Assembly: GCF_049933045.1 (NCBI RefSeq)
Contig: NZ_CP187926.1
Location: 1,116,001 to 1,180,000, forward strand
Length of the DNA: 64,000 nt
Source: Pseudocolwellia sp049933045
Lineage (GTDB): Bacteria; Pseudomonadota; Gammaproteobacteria; Enterobacterales; Alteromonadaceae
Direction: 5' to 3'
The number at the start of each line of letters is the position of its first letter. The first letter of the stretch is position 1. Shown here one piece after another: positions 35,985 to 44,404 of the stretch. Under the pieces are notes generated by a model. That model had not been told where the DNA came from, searched no databases, and saw only the letters and a program-made list of their open reading frames with translations. Made by a program: the position numbers and the translations under genes.

Positions 35985-36260
35985 ATGGAATTGTTAGATA
36001 TCTTTTGGGTAAATCTATTTTTAATAGCCTTACCTATAATTGTTATTAGTGTTGGTGTTTTTAAATCATTTACTACTAAAGCGATTTTTAAGACGGGAAT
36101 GATTACATCTATCATATCAAGTGTATTTATATGTTTAATTAATGAAAGTCATCCTCATGTTCCTTTGTTATCAATATTGATTTTAATACCAATAAGCATT
36201 TTTATTATTTCTTGTGTAATCGTTTTTATAAGATTTTTATATCGAACTATTAAAACATAA
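35985..36260 (+). CDS. Small three-helix membrane protein, unknown
   Basis: A 91-residue protein with three hydrophobic segments (about 8-26, 36-50 and 59-84) and a basic tail, FLYRTIKT. It is the last short plus-strand gene of the island. No family recognised. AAGG lies 12 bases before the ATG. Confidence 0.45.
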   Translation: MELLDIFWVNLFLIALPIIVISVGVFKSFTTKAIFKTGMITSIISSVFICLINESHPHVPLLSILILIPISIFIISCVIVFIRFLYRTIKT

Positions 36261-36283
36261 CTCGTCGATTAATCTGTCAGTTA

Positions 36284-36322
36284 CAGCTAGCTTTTCTCGT
36301 TAATCACAATCAAAGCTAGCTG
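36284..36322. terminator. Hairpin closing the small-gene island
   Basis: CAGCTAGCTTT (36284-36294) and AAAGCTAGCTG (36312-36322) are a perfect 11-bp stem with a 17-base loop, 24 bases after the last island gene. No long T run follows. Confidence 0.5.
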
Positions 36323-36409
36323 CTCGTTTATAATGCAGTTAGTATTAGGTTTGTAAACTATTTAAAGTAATGTACTAAAAATTAAACCCTAACATTCACT
36401 CATTCGTTA

Positions 36410-36763
36410 TTAAAACATCCAACGTTCTGGATCTTCAACCGCTCTATTAGCATCAAGTGCTTTCATACCTTTTACTGAGCGAATAATTAACCAAACGACC
36501 CAAAATAAAAGAACAAACCAGCCAACGATAATTAGCGACAATATAGAACCTAGTACTAAATAAAGTGCGCCAATCCAAAATGTTCTTATCTGAAACTGAT
36601 AATGAGTTTTTAACCATTCAGGGGCACCGTCTTTATTGATGTAAGCCATAACTACACCAATGATACCTGTTATACCAAAGAACAGTCCTACCAAATAAAG
36701 TATATATACCATTTTGGCTGAATTCGTATTGGTTGGTTCATTTTCTATTATTTCATCGTTCAT
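36410..36763 (-). CDS. DUF4870-like membrane protein
   Basis: A 117-residue inner-membrane protein with a polar N-terminus and three hydrophobic segments. EWLKTHYQFQIRTFW sits between segments one and two, the pattern of DUF4870/Tic20-like small proteins. The role is unknown. It starts 26 bases after the upstream lipoprotein gene stops, on the same strand, so the two are probably one transcript. Confidence 0.65.
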   Translation of the reverse strand: MNDEIIENEPTNTNSAKMVYILYLVGLFFGITGIIGVVMAYINKDGAPEWLKTHYQFQIRTFWIGALYLVLGSILSLIIVGWFVLLFWVVWLIIRSVKGMKALDANRAVEDPERWMF

Positions 36764-36789
36764 GTTTTCTCCTTTGGGTTATCAACTTT

Positions 36790-37179
36790 TTACTGAACTT
36801 TGCCTTTATAGCTTTCTAGTTTACTTACGTCGTCAATTTTAATTGCAGTACCACCAACAAAAGGGGCAGCCCAAGAAAATGCAGCAACTGTTCTGCCGCC
36901 CTGAACGTTTATAACGGCATTTGCGCCAACTTTTCTCGCTTCTTCAGCAAGCATTGGATATAGCGATTCTACTTTTGCATAGCCTTGGCGATCGTTTGCC
37001 TTAACATGCCCAATAACGGTATAACCTACGCTTTCTGGAACTGTAGCTGTGGTCATGTAGATAGAACCTGTAACTTGTTTACCGGTTTCTACATAAGGAA
37101 CTGATGAGGATGCAACTGATGCACACCCTGATAAAAACAAGCTAACTAGGGCTGCACACGAGATCAATTTTACGTTCAT
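36790..37179 (-). CDS. Small lipoprotein with YbjQ-like fold features
   Basis: A 129-residue lipoprotein (SLFLSGCASV, Cys19) whose mature part has VGYTVIGHVKAN, EEARKVGANAVINVQGG and a beta-rich end. The alternation and the GANAVI motif recall YbjQ/DUF74-type domains, though I cannot be sure of the family. It is paired with the DUF4870-like gene. No specific role can be given. Confidence 0.6.
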   Translation of the reverse strand: MNVKLISCAALVSLFLSGCASVASSSVPYVETGKQVTGSIYMTTATVPESVGYTVIGHVKANDRQGYAKVESLYPMLAEEARKVGANAVINVQGGRTVAAFSWAAPFVGGTAIKIDDVSKLESYKGKVQ

Positions 37180-37546
37180 AAATACTATCCTTTTTATTTA
37201 ATGATTATTTTGAATGTCATATTAAACTGCATTCATTGCTGAATTTTATATGACTAAAGGTATATTAAGCTGCCTAAGGTATTACTGGCAATAAGAAAAA
37301 TTTATTTATGGGAAATACTCATCAAGTGTAAGCGGTAAAGTTATCGGCTTATTTCCCTTTATGCTTTTATTAGAGCAAAGAGAATAATAGTTTTTTATGT
37401 TTATTTTACTTTTATTTAGGCTCAAAGATGTTGGTGAGAGGAGTTTTCGTGAGAGTATTTTAATTGATAAAGGTTAACGATAGACCGTTTTTCAGTCAAT
37501 ACATCGCTAACCTTATTTAAGTGGTTAAGCTATTAAAGTGTATAAA
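37180..37546. other. Intergenic: 3' end of the Weimberg operon and promoter of the small lipoprotein
   Basis: It holds the long hairpin at 37470-37514. The promoter for the minus-strand lipoprotein/membrane pair must lie at the left end. No gene. Confidence 0.45.
37470..37514 (-). terminator. Possible terminator of the Weimberg operon
   Basis: AAGGTTAACGAT (37470-37481) and ATCGCTAACCTT (37503-37514) match at 11 of 12 pairs around a 21-base loop, 33 bases past the last stop. Only TTTATC follows on the gene strand, so termination strength is uncertain. Confidence 0.45.
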
Positions 37547-38515
37547 TTAATAACCAGACTTTTTATCCACTATATTCCGTAATTCAGCACCTTCTTGGTA
37601 CAAGCGTAAGTTGTCTAACGCTACATCTCTCCAGGTTTTCATTACATCGTTGTAGGTACCACCCACATGAGGCGTAATTAATAGGTTCGGTGTTGTCCAA
37701 AGCGCTGATTCTTTGTTGAGCGGTTCTTCAATGGTTACATCGATTCCTGCGCCGTTTAGCTTTCCGGTTTCCAGAGCATTGATCAAGGCTGTTTCGTCAA
37801 CTGCGTTTCCACGACCAATATTAAAGAAGAAGCTAGGAGAGGGTAATGTATTAAAAAACGCTTCGTTAAAAAGATCAGAAGTTTCATCTGTTTTGGGTAA
37901 GGAAGTTACAACAATATTGGCTTCTTTCGCCGCTATATTAAGTTCATCAACGCTATACAATTTACTTACGTGTTCGACACTTTTGGTTATGTTTTTGCGT
38001 ACGCCGATAATCTTTACTCCAAAGGGCACTAAGCGTTTAATAATAGCTAAACCAACAGAACCAATACCTACCACTAATACTGTTTTACCTTTAAGTTGAA
38101 ACAGGTTTTCACACTTGGTTAAGCTGGTTGGCTGCCATTGATTTTTACTTTGGCTATTAACAAACTGAGGAATATTGCGTGTAACCGATAACATAAGCGC
38201 CATTAAGTGATCAGCCACAACATCGTGATGATCGTCTGAACAATTGGTTAAAACAAACGGAGCTTTAATTAAATAAGGGTGTTCACTAAGCCATTCTACG
38301 CCGGTTCCAAATTGTTGAAACCATATTAACTTAGGTAGAGAATATAAATGTTCTCTTGGAAAGTCGCCTAAAACAATATCTATTTCTGCTGCACTTTTTA
38401 ACACGAGATCGATATCTGTTGTAATAAGCACATCTCGATTACCTGCATATTCGTGTAATTTGAAGTTGGCAGCTATGTCCATCAGTGAAGAGTCTATCCA
38501 CATTAATAATTTCAT
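37547..38515 (-). CDS. D-2-hydroxyacid dehydrogenase
   Basis: A 322-residue NAD(P)-dependent enzyme of the D-isomer 2-hydroxyacid dehydrogenase family. The Rossmann motif VLVVGIGSVGLAIIKRL lies near residue 145. The catalytic set appears as TSLPKTDETS, FNIGRGNAVDE (Arg region), DVTIEEPL (Glu) and LLITPHVGG (His). It would interconvert a 2-keto acid and a D-2-hydroxy acid. It is the last gene of the Weimberg operon, 3 bases behind the GPH symporter, so a side role on glyoxylate or a keto-deoxy acid from xylonate is possible. Its exact substrate is unknown. Confidence 0.85.
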   Translation of the reverse strand: MKLLMWIDSSLMDIAANFKLHEYAGNRDVLITTDIDLVLKSAAEIDIVLGDFPREHLYSLPKLIWFQQFGTGVEWLSEHPYLIKAPFVLTNCSDDHHDVVADHLMALMLSVTRNIPQFVNSQSKNQWQPTSLTKCENLFQLKGKTVLVVGIGSVGLAIIKRLVPFGVKIIGVRKNITKSVEHVSKLYSVDELNIAAKEANIVVTSLPKTDETSDLFNEAFFNTLPSPSFFFNIGRGNAVDETALINALETGKLNGAGIDVTIEEPLNKESALWTTPNLLITPHVGGTYNDVMKTWRDVALDNLRLYQEGAELRNIVDKKSGY

Positions 38516-38518
38516 AGG

Positions 38519-39838
38519 TTATACAGTCTCATTGTTTTTCATTGTTAGTGACCATTTATAATCTAGCTTATAGAAATGCAGTAATCCATAAGCGACTAAT
38601 GCACCAATTGCTGGGCTTGCTGCAAAAATAATAATAATACCATCGAGTGATGATTGTGTTTGTTCAACATTGGCTTGGTAACCATAACCAGCAAGCATCC
38701 AACCCGTTAGTGCTCCACCTATAGCTATACCAAATTTTAAGCTAAGTAAGTGACCAGAAACACTCATTGCCATAGGTCCGTTACCTGTGTTTTTGATACT
38801 GTAATCAACGGTGTCGGGTACAGAAGAAAAAAGTAATGGAATAAATATCATGTGGAAAAACTGGGTAACTAAGGTAATTGATAGCGCTAAGTACACTTTA
38901 TCTGCAGGAACAAAGTAAAGCATAGTGCTCGTTATTGCGATGCCCATGCAGGCTATTTTCATCAGTTTAACTTTACAAACATAACGTATTGCCCAGTTAG
39001 ACATAAATGCCCCTAATATCCCTCCAAACATGCTGGCGGTAATAAATAAGCTGACGAGTTCTTCGTGCTTTAAATAATACGTTACGTAATACGCCATAAC
39101 ACCACCGCGCATAGCAACAGTAATAAGTACCACAAAAGTAACTAACGCTAGTACACGCCATTGATCATTTTTTAGAACAGCAAATATATCGGTTTTAATA
39201 GGTACGTTGGTTACTACTTCTTGAGCTCGCTCTTTGGTAAAAGCGAAACAAGCAATAAAACACGCCATGGCAACTAACGATAATACCGTCATCGCGAGTG
39301 AGAAACCGAGTTGTTCATCTCCTTGACCAAAGTAAGCGACTAAAGGCAGCGTGAGCATGGCAACGATAAGCCCACCAGCTTTAGCCATAGCAAAACGCCA
39401 AGCTTGAACTGAGGCTCTTTCTTGAATATCTGTTGTTAGTATTCCGCCTAATGCTGAGTAAGGAATGTTCACAGCTGTATAAGCTAGCATCATTAAAGAA
39501 TAGGTGATGTAAGCGTATATGAGTTTGTTAGCATGTGTTGTATCAGGTGTTATGAAAGCAACAATTGTGAGTAAGGTAAAAGGAATTGCCATCCATAATA
39601 AATATGGGCGATAACGACCCCAACGCGATTTAGTTCTATCTGCCAGTGCTCCCATTAAAGGGTCAGTAATTGCATCGAACGCGCGTACAACTAACATTAA
39701 TGTGCCGGCTTCTGCTGCGGTAATACCAAATACATCGGTATAGAAAAACATCATAAAGGCGATAACAACTTGGAACACTATATTGCTGCCGGTATCCCCG
39801 AGTCCGTAGGCTATTTTTTCTTTGATGGTTAACTTCAT
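38519..39838 (-). CDS. GPH-family sugar:cation symporter (xyloside type), copy 1
   Basis: A 439-residue twelve-helix transporter of the glycoside-pentoside-hexuronide family. The N-terminal KEKIAYGLGDTGSNIVFQ, FFYTDVFGITAAEAG and DAITDPLMGALADRTKSRWGR (read in parts) are family hallmarks. So is VDYSIKNTGNGPMA in the second half. In an operon with GH43 and xylonate catabolism it most likely imports xylo-oligosaccharides or xylosides with Na+ or H+. It is clearly paralogous to the carrier at 62324-63682. Uronate oligomers are an alternative substrate. Confidence 0.9.
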   Translation of the reverse strand: MKLTIKEKIAYGLGDTGSNIVFQVVIAFMMFFYTDVFGITAAEAGTLMLVVRAFDAITDPLMGALADRTKSRWGRYRPYLLWMAIPFTLLTIVAFITPDTTHANKLIYAYITYSLMMLAYTAVNIPYSALGGILTTDIQERASVQAWRFAMAKAGGLIVAMLTLPLVAYFGQGDEQLGFSLAMTVLSLVAMACFIACFAFTKERAQEVVTNVPIKTDIFAVLKNDQWRVLALVTFVVLITVAMRGGVMAYYVTYYLKHEELVSLFITASMFGGILGAFMSNWAIRYVCKVKLMKIACMGIAITSTMLYFVPADKVYLALSITLVTQFFHMIFIPLLFSSVPDTVDYSIKNTGNGPMAMSVSGHLLSLKFGIAIGGALTGWMLAGYGYQANVEQTQSSLDGIIIIFAASPAIGALVAYGLLHFYKLDYKWSLTMKNNETV

Positions 39839-39919
39839 TTCTTTTCCTATTTATTACTTTTTATTTTTATAATGTATGTACGTTATGTTTTAGGTAGAGA
39901 TTTAGATGTGGCTTTGATG

Positions 39920-40459
39920 TTATTTTTTATCTGTTGTTGATGACGCTATTGGAGGTTTTATTTCCACACCTTTACTGCTTGCCCTAGTAATAAAAAACTT
40001 CATAGGTACTTTGCCGGTATTAAATATGCCATGTACATCCCAAGGTGCTACATACAATACATCGCCTTTTTTAGCGGGAGTTTTAACGCCATTTAACGTC
40101 CATTCTCCAGAGCCTTCTACTATGTATAAATACTCTTCTTCAGCATGTTGATGAGGTGGATGAATTTCGTTATTTGCTTCTATAACGGCTAAGCCGACAA
40201 TGGTGTCTTTAGTACCTATAGTTTCCCCATAAAAATAGGTATGAAAAACACTCGCTTCGTAAGGTGTCTTATGTGTATTTTCGAAGCTGACTATGCCTGA
40301 TTGAATGTTCTTATTTGTAGCTGTTGAACGTTGAATTTCTCCTGTTTTTACAGGATCATTTAATGATGAACACGCAGAAATCAAAGTAACAGTTAATGTT
40401 AAATACAATGCTTTTATTGGTGTGTTAAGCAAGTTAGATAATGGTGTTTTAATATTCAT
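39920..40459 (-). CDS. Cupin-domain lipoprotein
   Basis: A 179-residue protein with a lipoprotein signal (TLTVTLISACSS, Cys30) and one cupin barrel (about 85-165). The metal motif is HPPHQHAEEEYLYIVEGSG and the second half is GDVLYVAPWDVHGIFN, giving a plausible His/His/Glu/His metal site. Cupins in sugar loci can be epimerases, isomerases or oxidases; the reaction here is unknown. Its ATG overlaps the lactonase stop by one base (TAATG), so the two are translationally linked. A periplasmic sugar-acid step is a guess. Confidence 0.75.
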   Translation of the reverse strand: MNIKTPLSNLLNTPIKALYLTLTVTLISACSSLNDPVKTGEIQRSTATNKNIQSGIVSFENTHKTPYEASVFHTYFYGETIGTKDTIVGLAVIEANNEIHPPHQHAEEEYLYIVEGSGEWTLNGVKTPAKKGDVLYVAPWDVHGIFNTGKVPMKFFITRASSKGVEIKPPIASSTTDKK

Positions 40460-41394
40460 TATTTATCTCCTTTGTTATTGTATGAGTTAGGGCGTAAGTT
40501 CTGACCTGAATCCAGGTATAGGTTTTCAGCTTTACCTTGGGTATTGGTTTTATATGAAAATAAACAGCCAGCTAAAGGCTGATTTGTTCGGTCTTCATCA
40601 GATAGATATTCAGATGCTGTGGTGATGTATAAAGTATCTAAATTTTCGCCGCCAAAAATACATTTAGTCACTTGTGCGACGGGTAGTTTGATGTGTTGCA
40701 GTAAGGTGCCATCTGGCGAGTATTGATTAACTCCCCAACCGCCCCAAAGTGCTACCCAAAGGTTTTCGTCTTTGTCTAAACACATACCATCAGGGTAAGT
40801 ACCTTCTTTATCGAAATGTATGAAGGTTGAACGACTGATTAGATTGCCATTCTTATCCAGTTGACAGCGATATACTTTTTGACGGATTAATGTATCTGTG
40901 TGATATATAACACTTCCATCACTGGTAAAACATGGACCGTTGGTGCAGTGGTAGTTTTCATCTTGTAAGCTAGAACTTCCCGCTTCATCAAAACGATATA
41001 GTGCGCCAAGGGCATTATGCATAGGATCATCGGTATGCATGGTGCCTGACCAATATTTACCATGAGTATCAACAGCACCATCGTTAAAGCGAATGGCTGT
41101 GTAATCTATGTTTGGCGCGCTTATTTTTGTATGTGAATCGTTAATAATGTCTAACGCGTAAAAACCATCGTAGAGAGTGCCAACTAATGTATTGTTAGCT
41201 GTAAAACCTATACTGGTAATGTTTTGTTTTACAGGCCAGCAATCGGTTGTACCTTTTTCATTTAACAAAGGTTTATATCGGTAAACTTTATTACCTAAAA
41301 TATCACTCCAATAAATGGCTTGTTCTGCAACAGACCAAATAACAGCTTCGCCAATACGACAATGGCTTTGATGGACTAATTCGACGTTAGACAT
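40459..41394 (-). CDS. xylC: SMP-30/gluconolactonase-family lactonase, likely xylonolactonase
   Basis: A 311-residue six-bladed propeller lactonase of the SMP-30/regucalcin family. The metal ligands are recognisable: Glu16 in HCRIGEAVIWS, Asn in RFNDGAVDTHGKYWSG, and Asp in TYPDGMCLDKDENLWVALWGG. The family opens sugar lactones. In this operon it should hydrolyse D-xylonolactone to xylonate, the second Weimberg step (XylC in Caulobacter). It has no signal peptide. It lies 63 bases behind the semialdehyde dehydrogenase and overlaps the cupin gene. Confidence 0.85.
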   Translation of the reverse strand: MSNVELVHQSHCRIGEAVIWSVAEQAIYWSDILGNKVYRYKPLLNEKGTTDCWPVKQNITSIGFTANNTLVGTLYDGFYALDIINDSHTKISAPNIDYTAIRFNDGAVDTHGKYWSGTMHTDDPMHNALGALYRFDEAGSSSLQDENYHCTNGPCFTSDGSVIYHTDTLIRQKVYRCQLDKNGNLISRSTFIHFDKEGTYPDGMCLDKDENLWVALWGGWGVNQYSPDGTLLQHIKLPVAQVTKCIFGGENLDTLYITTASEYLSDEDRTNQPLAGCLFSYKTNTQGKAENLYLDSGQNLRPNSYNNKGDK

Positions 41395-41457
41395 ACTTTT
41401 CCTTAACTTCTTATTTCACTTAACTTTTATTTACTAATGTTGTGTTTAATCTTTGCT

Positions 41458-43050
41458 TTAGATTGATTGCGATGAAAACTCACCATTCACACGACGTACA
41501 ATCTTGTACGGATTAACGTTTTGTAGTTCTGCAGGTAAAAGTTGTTCCGGCGTGTTTTGATAAGCAACAACACGAGTAAATCGGTGTATTGCATCGATAC
41601 CTACACTGGTTGTTGAGGCATTAGAAGAAGCCGGGTATGGGCCACCATGTTGCTGCGAGCCACAAACTTCTACACCGGTAGGGAAACCATTGAAAATTAT
41701 ACGGCCAACCTTTTGCTCAAGAAGCGTTACCAGTTGTTTTACTAAGTAGGTATCTTTATCCGTTGCGTGAATGGTTGCGGTTAAGTTTCCTTCGAAAGCT
41801 GAGGCTATTTGTGCAAATTGTGCATCATCGTCACATTCAACCACTAAGGTTGCAGGACCAAATACTTCATGTTGAAGTTGTGTGTTTTGTAAAAAGGCTT
41901 GAGCACTCGTTTTTAAAACTACATTTGGCGGCTGTAATGCATTATTGATTGACGACTCTAGGTTTTCTTGTGCTTGATTAACCCATTCAACTTCACCTGT
42001 TGCTATAAGCTGTTCAATACCTTTTAAAAATGCCTGTCCGATACCTGCATTTAGCATGGTACCTTTAGCGTTAGCACTCATGCTTTCTGCTAAGGTGTTT
42101 ACAAAACTGTCGTTCATTTGAATAACAATGACACCAGGGGATGTACAAAATTGTCCAGTTCCCATACAAACAGAATCAGCAAGGGCTTTAGCCAATGACT
42201 CGCCTGATTGAGCAAGTACGTTATTTGTAAAAAACATAGGATTAACGCTACCCATTTCTGCAAACACAGGAATAGGTTTAGCTCGTTTAGCTGCGGCATC
42301 CATTATTGCTCGACCACCACTTAAAGAGCCTGTAAAACCTACGGCTTCAGTTAACGGATGACAAACAAGCTGAACAGATAAAGGGATGGTGTTACCTTGT
42401 AATAAAGAGAAAACACCTTGTGGAAGTTCACAACGTGAAATGGCTTTACCAATAGCATAAGCAAAAAGCTCATTGGTTGCTGGATGCGAAGGATGACCTT
42501 TAACTACCACAGGATTACCAGCAGCAAGCGCCGATATGGTGTCGCCACCTAATGTACCGAAAGCAAAAGGGAAGTTAGACGCACCAAACACAGCAACTGG
42601 GCCTATAGGCTTAAGTATTTTACGTAAGTCTGGCTTAGGTAAAGGGGCACGTTCAGGCTCAGCTGTATCAATACTTGCTTGTACCCAGCTAGCATTTTTT
42701 ACTATTTCTGCGAAAGCTTTAATTTGTCCTGTGGTACGGCCTCGCTCGCCTGTTAATCTAGGTAAGCCTAGTCCTGTTTCTTGGTTACAAACCTCAAGTA
42801 GTTGATCACCTAAAGCTTCAATTTCTTCTGCTATAGCGATTAGAAAGTTAGCGTGATCTGCCGGTGAAAGTTGACTAAATGCAGGGAAAGCTTGTTGAGC
42901 TGCTTTCATGGCTGAATTCACGTCACTTTCTAAACAGTTTTTATGTTCAGCAAGGAGTTCTTGTGTTGCTGGATTTTGTGCTTGAAAAGCTTCTCCTGTT
43001 GGAGAAATCCAATTGCCGGCGATAGACGAGTTTTGTGTGAGCTTGTACAT
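41458..43050 (-). CDS. Alpha-ketoglutaric semialdehyde (2,5-dioxovalerate) dehydrogenase
   Basis: A 530-residue aldehyde dehydrogenase of the NADP-type 2,5-dioxopentanoate branch. The cofactor region PVAVFGASNFPFAFGT lies near 151-166. The general base is Glu265 in FAEMGSVNP and the nucleophile Cys302 in GTGQFCTSPG. GVEVCGSQQHGGPYPASS near the C-terminus is characteristic of this branch. It oxidises the semialdehyde made by XylX to alpha-ketoglutarate, the last Weimberg step, feeding the TCA cycle. It lies 28 bases behind xylX. Several frames inside on the other strand are shadows. Confidence 0.93.
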   Translation of the reverse strand: MYKLTQNSSIAGNWISPTGEAFQAQNPATQELLAEHKNCLESDVNSAMKAAQQAFPAFSQLSPADHANFLIAIAEEIEALGDQLLEVCNQETGLGLPRLTGERGRTTGQIKAFAEIVKNASWVQASIDTAEPERAPLPKPDLRKILKPIGPVAVFGASNFPFAFGTLGGDTISALAAGNPVVVKGHPSHPATNELFAYAIGKAISRCELPQGVFSLLQGNTIPLSVQLVCHPLTEAVGFTGSLSGGRAIMDAAAKRAKPIPVFAEMGSVNPMFFTNNVLAQSGESLAKALADSVCMGTGQFCTSPGVIVIQMNDSFVNTLAESMSANAKGTMLNAGIGQAFLKGIEQLIATGEVEWVNQAQENLESSINNALQPPNVVLKTSAQAFLQNTQLQHEVFGPATLVVECDDDAQFAQIASAFEGNLTATIHATDKDTYLVKQLVTLLEQKVGRIIFNGFPTGVEVCGSQQHGGPYPASSNASTTSVGIDAIHRFTRVVAYQNTPEQLLPAELQNVNPYKIVRRVNGEFSSQSI

Positions 43051-43078
43051 AAGTTGGATATTCCTAAATTAGGTTCAG

Positions 43079-44266
43079 TTAAATAAGGTTACGTTGAGCA
43101 AGGTTTTTAATCAGCGAGCTAATACCAAATTCCCACGGTGGAATTTGATCAGAAAAATGCACATTGTTTTGTAGAGAGCCAAGTTTGCTTGCAGATATAA
43201 CAACACAGTCGTTAATTTTGTGTGTAAAGCCCATGTTGGGTTCATCACGATCTTGAGTTGGGGTGAATAAGGTGCCAGTGAATAAAGCAAACCCGTCAGG
43301 GTATTGATGAGATTTTGAATAAGTTTGTGCGACAAGATCCTCCACATCACGACTAATTTGTGTCATGTCGTTTGTGGCTTCAAGTACGTAGCCGTCTTCA
43401 CCTTTTACAGTCAGGGTTACTTGTGTTGACTTAACATCTTCAAGGCTAAAAGTTTCATCAAACAAACGAATGAAAGGTCCAATAGAGCATGATGCATTAT
43501 TGTCTTTTGCTTTACCTAAAAGTAGGGCGCTTCTGCCTTCAACGTCACGTAAGTTAACATCGTTACCTAAGGTAGCACCGACAATTTGTCCCTGATTGTT
43601 TACTGCAAGTACAACTTCTGGCTCTGGATTATTCCAGCTTGAAATAGGGTGTAATCCTACTTGTGCACCAAGCCCTACGGAAGAAAGTGATTGAGATTTA
43701 GTAAATACTTCAGCATATGGACCAATACCTACTTCTAGATATTGAGACCACATGTTTTCTTTGATTAATACTTCTTTTAGCTCTAGCGCTTCAGGCGAGC
43801 CCGGTATTAGGTTTTCAATGCTTGAACCTATGGTTTCGTCTATTTTAGAACGAATTTTTTTAGCGACTAGCGGATCACCGCCGGCTTTTTCTTCAATCAC
43901 TCTTTCAATCATTGAACAAACAAAAGTAACGCCGCAAGCTTTTATTGCTTGTAAATCGAATGGCGCTAACAGGTGTAAATAGTCTGTATTACAAGGGTGG
44001 TTAATTGAGTTTGCTATTAGTGTTTCAACACTGCCAATAATAGGAAAGCCACCAGATAATAGTTGTTGTTTAGTAACACCGTTATTGAGTAAGTCAGAAC
44101 ACGTTGGTGCTAATGAAGAAAGATCATAAACATTCGAGTCGTTTATCCAAACAGGTGAAGGCCCCGCAACTGTTTTAGTATTTTCACTAGCGTTTTGTGG
44201 AACCCAAGCTCGTCCGATTAAGGTGCCAGCATATTGGTCTGATGGTAAATAGTCATTTAATTGCAT
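43079..44266 (-). CDS. xylX: 2-keto-3-deoxy-D-xylonate dehydratase (FAH family)
   Basis: A 395-residue protein of the fumarylacetoacetate hydrolase superfamily that I recognise as XylX of Caulobacter (388 residues) by near-continuous similarity. Shared stretches include ACGVTFVCSMIERVIEEKA, WSQYLEVGIGPYAEVFTK, WNNPEPEVVL, GNDVNLRDVEGRSALLLGK, DNNASCSIGPF and SHQYPDGFALFTGTLF. It dehydrates 2-keto-3-deoxy-D-xylonate to alpha-ketoglutaric semialdehyde with a divalent metal. It lies 138 bases behind xylD. That gap contains a 14-bp palindrome, GTGCTTTAAAGCAC (44330-44343). This gene is the best single marker that the operon is for xylose rather than arabinose. Confidence 0.95.
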   Translation of the reverse strand: MQLNDYLPSDQYAGTLIGRAWVPQNASENTKTVAGPSPVWINDSNVYDLSSLAPTCSDLLNNGVTKQQLLSGGFPIIGSVETLIANSINHPCNTDYLHLLAPFDLQAIKACGVTFVCSMIERVIEEKAGGDPLVAKKIRSKIDETIGSSIENLIPGSPEALELKEVLIKENMWSQYLEVGIGPYAEVFTKSQSLSSVGLGAQVGLHPISSWNNPEPEVVLAVNNQGQIVGATLGNDVNLRDVEGRSALLLGKAKDNNASCSIGPFIRLFDETFSLEDVKSTQVTLTVKGEDGYVLEATNDMTQISRDVEDLVAQTYSKSHQYPDGFALFTGTLFTPTQDRDEPNMGFTHKINDCVVISASKLGSLQNNVHFSDQIPPWEFGISSLIKNLAQRNLI

Positions 44267-44404
44267 ATTAATTATCTTCTATGTGTTCTGAGTTAAATGT
44301 TTAATGATTAACATTACTTAGCCAAACCAGTGCTTTAAAGCACCCGTTTAATTTTTAGGACAACACCTAAATTTTGGCTGAGTAGTCGTTAAAACTTTTG
44401 CGTT

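Noticed and set aside
37713..38099. 128-codon plus-strand frame inside the D-2-hydroxyacid dehydrogenase gene
   Set aside because: It is antisense to a gene with clear catalytic motifs and has no domain features of its own.
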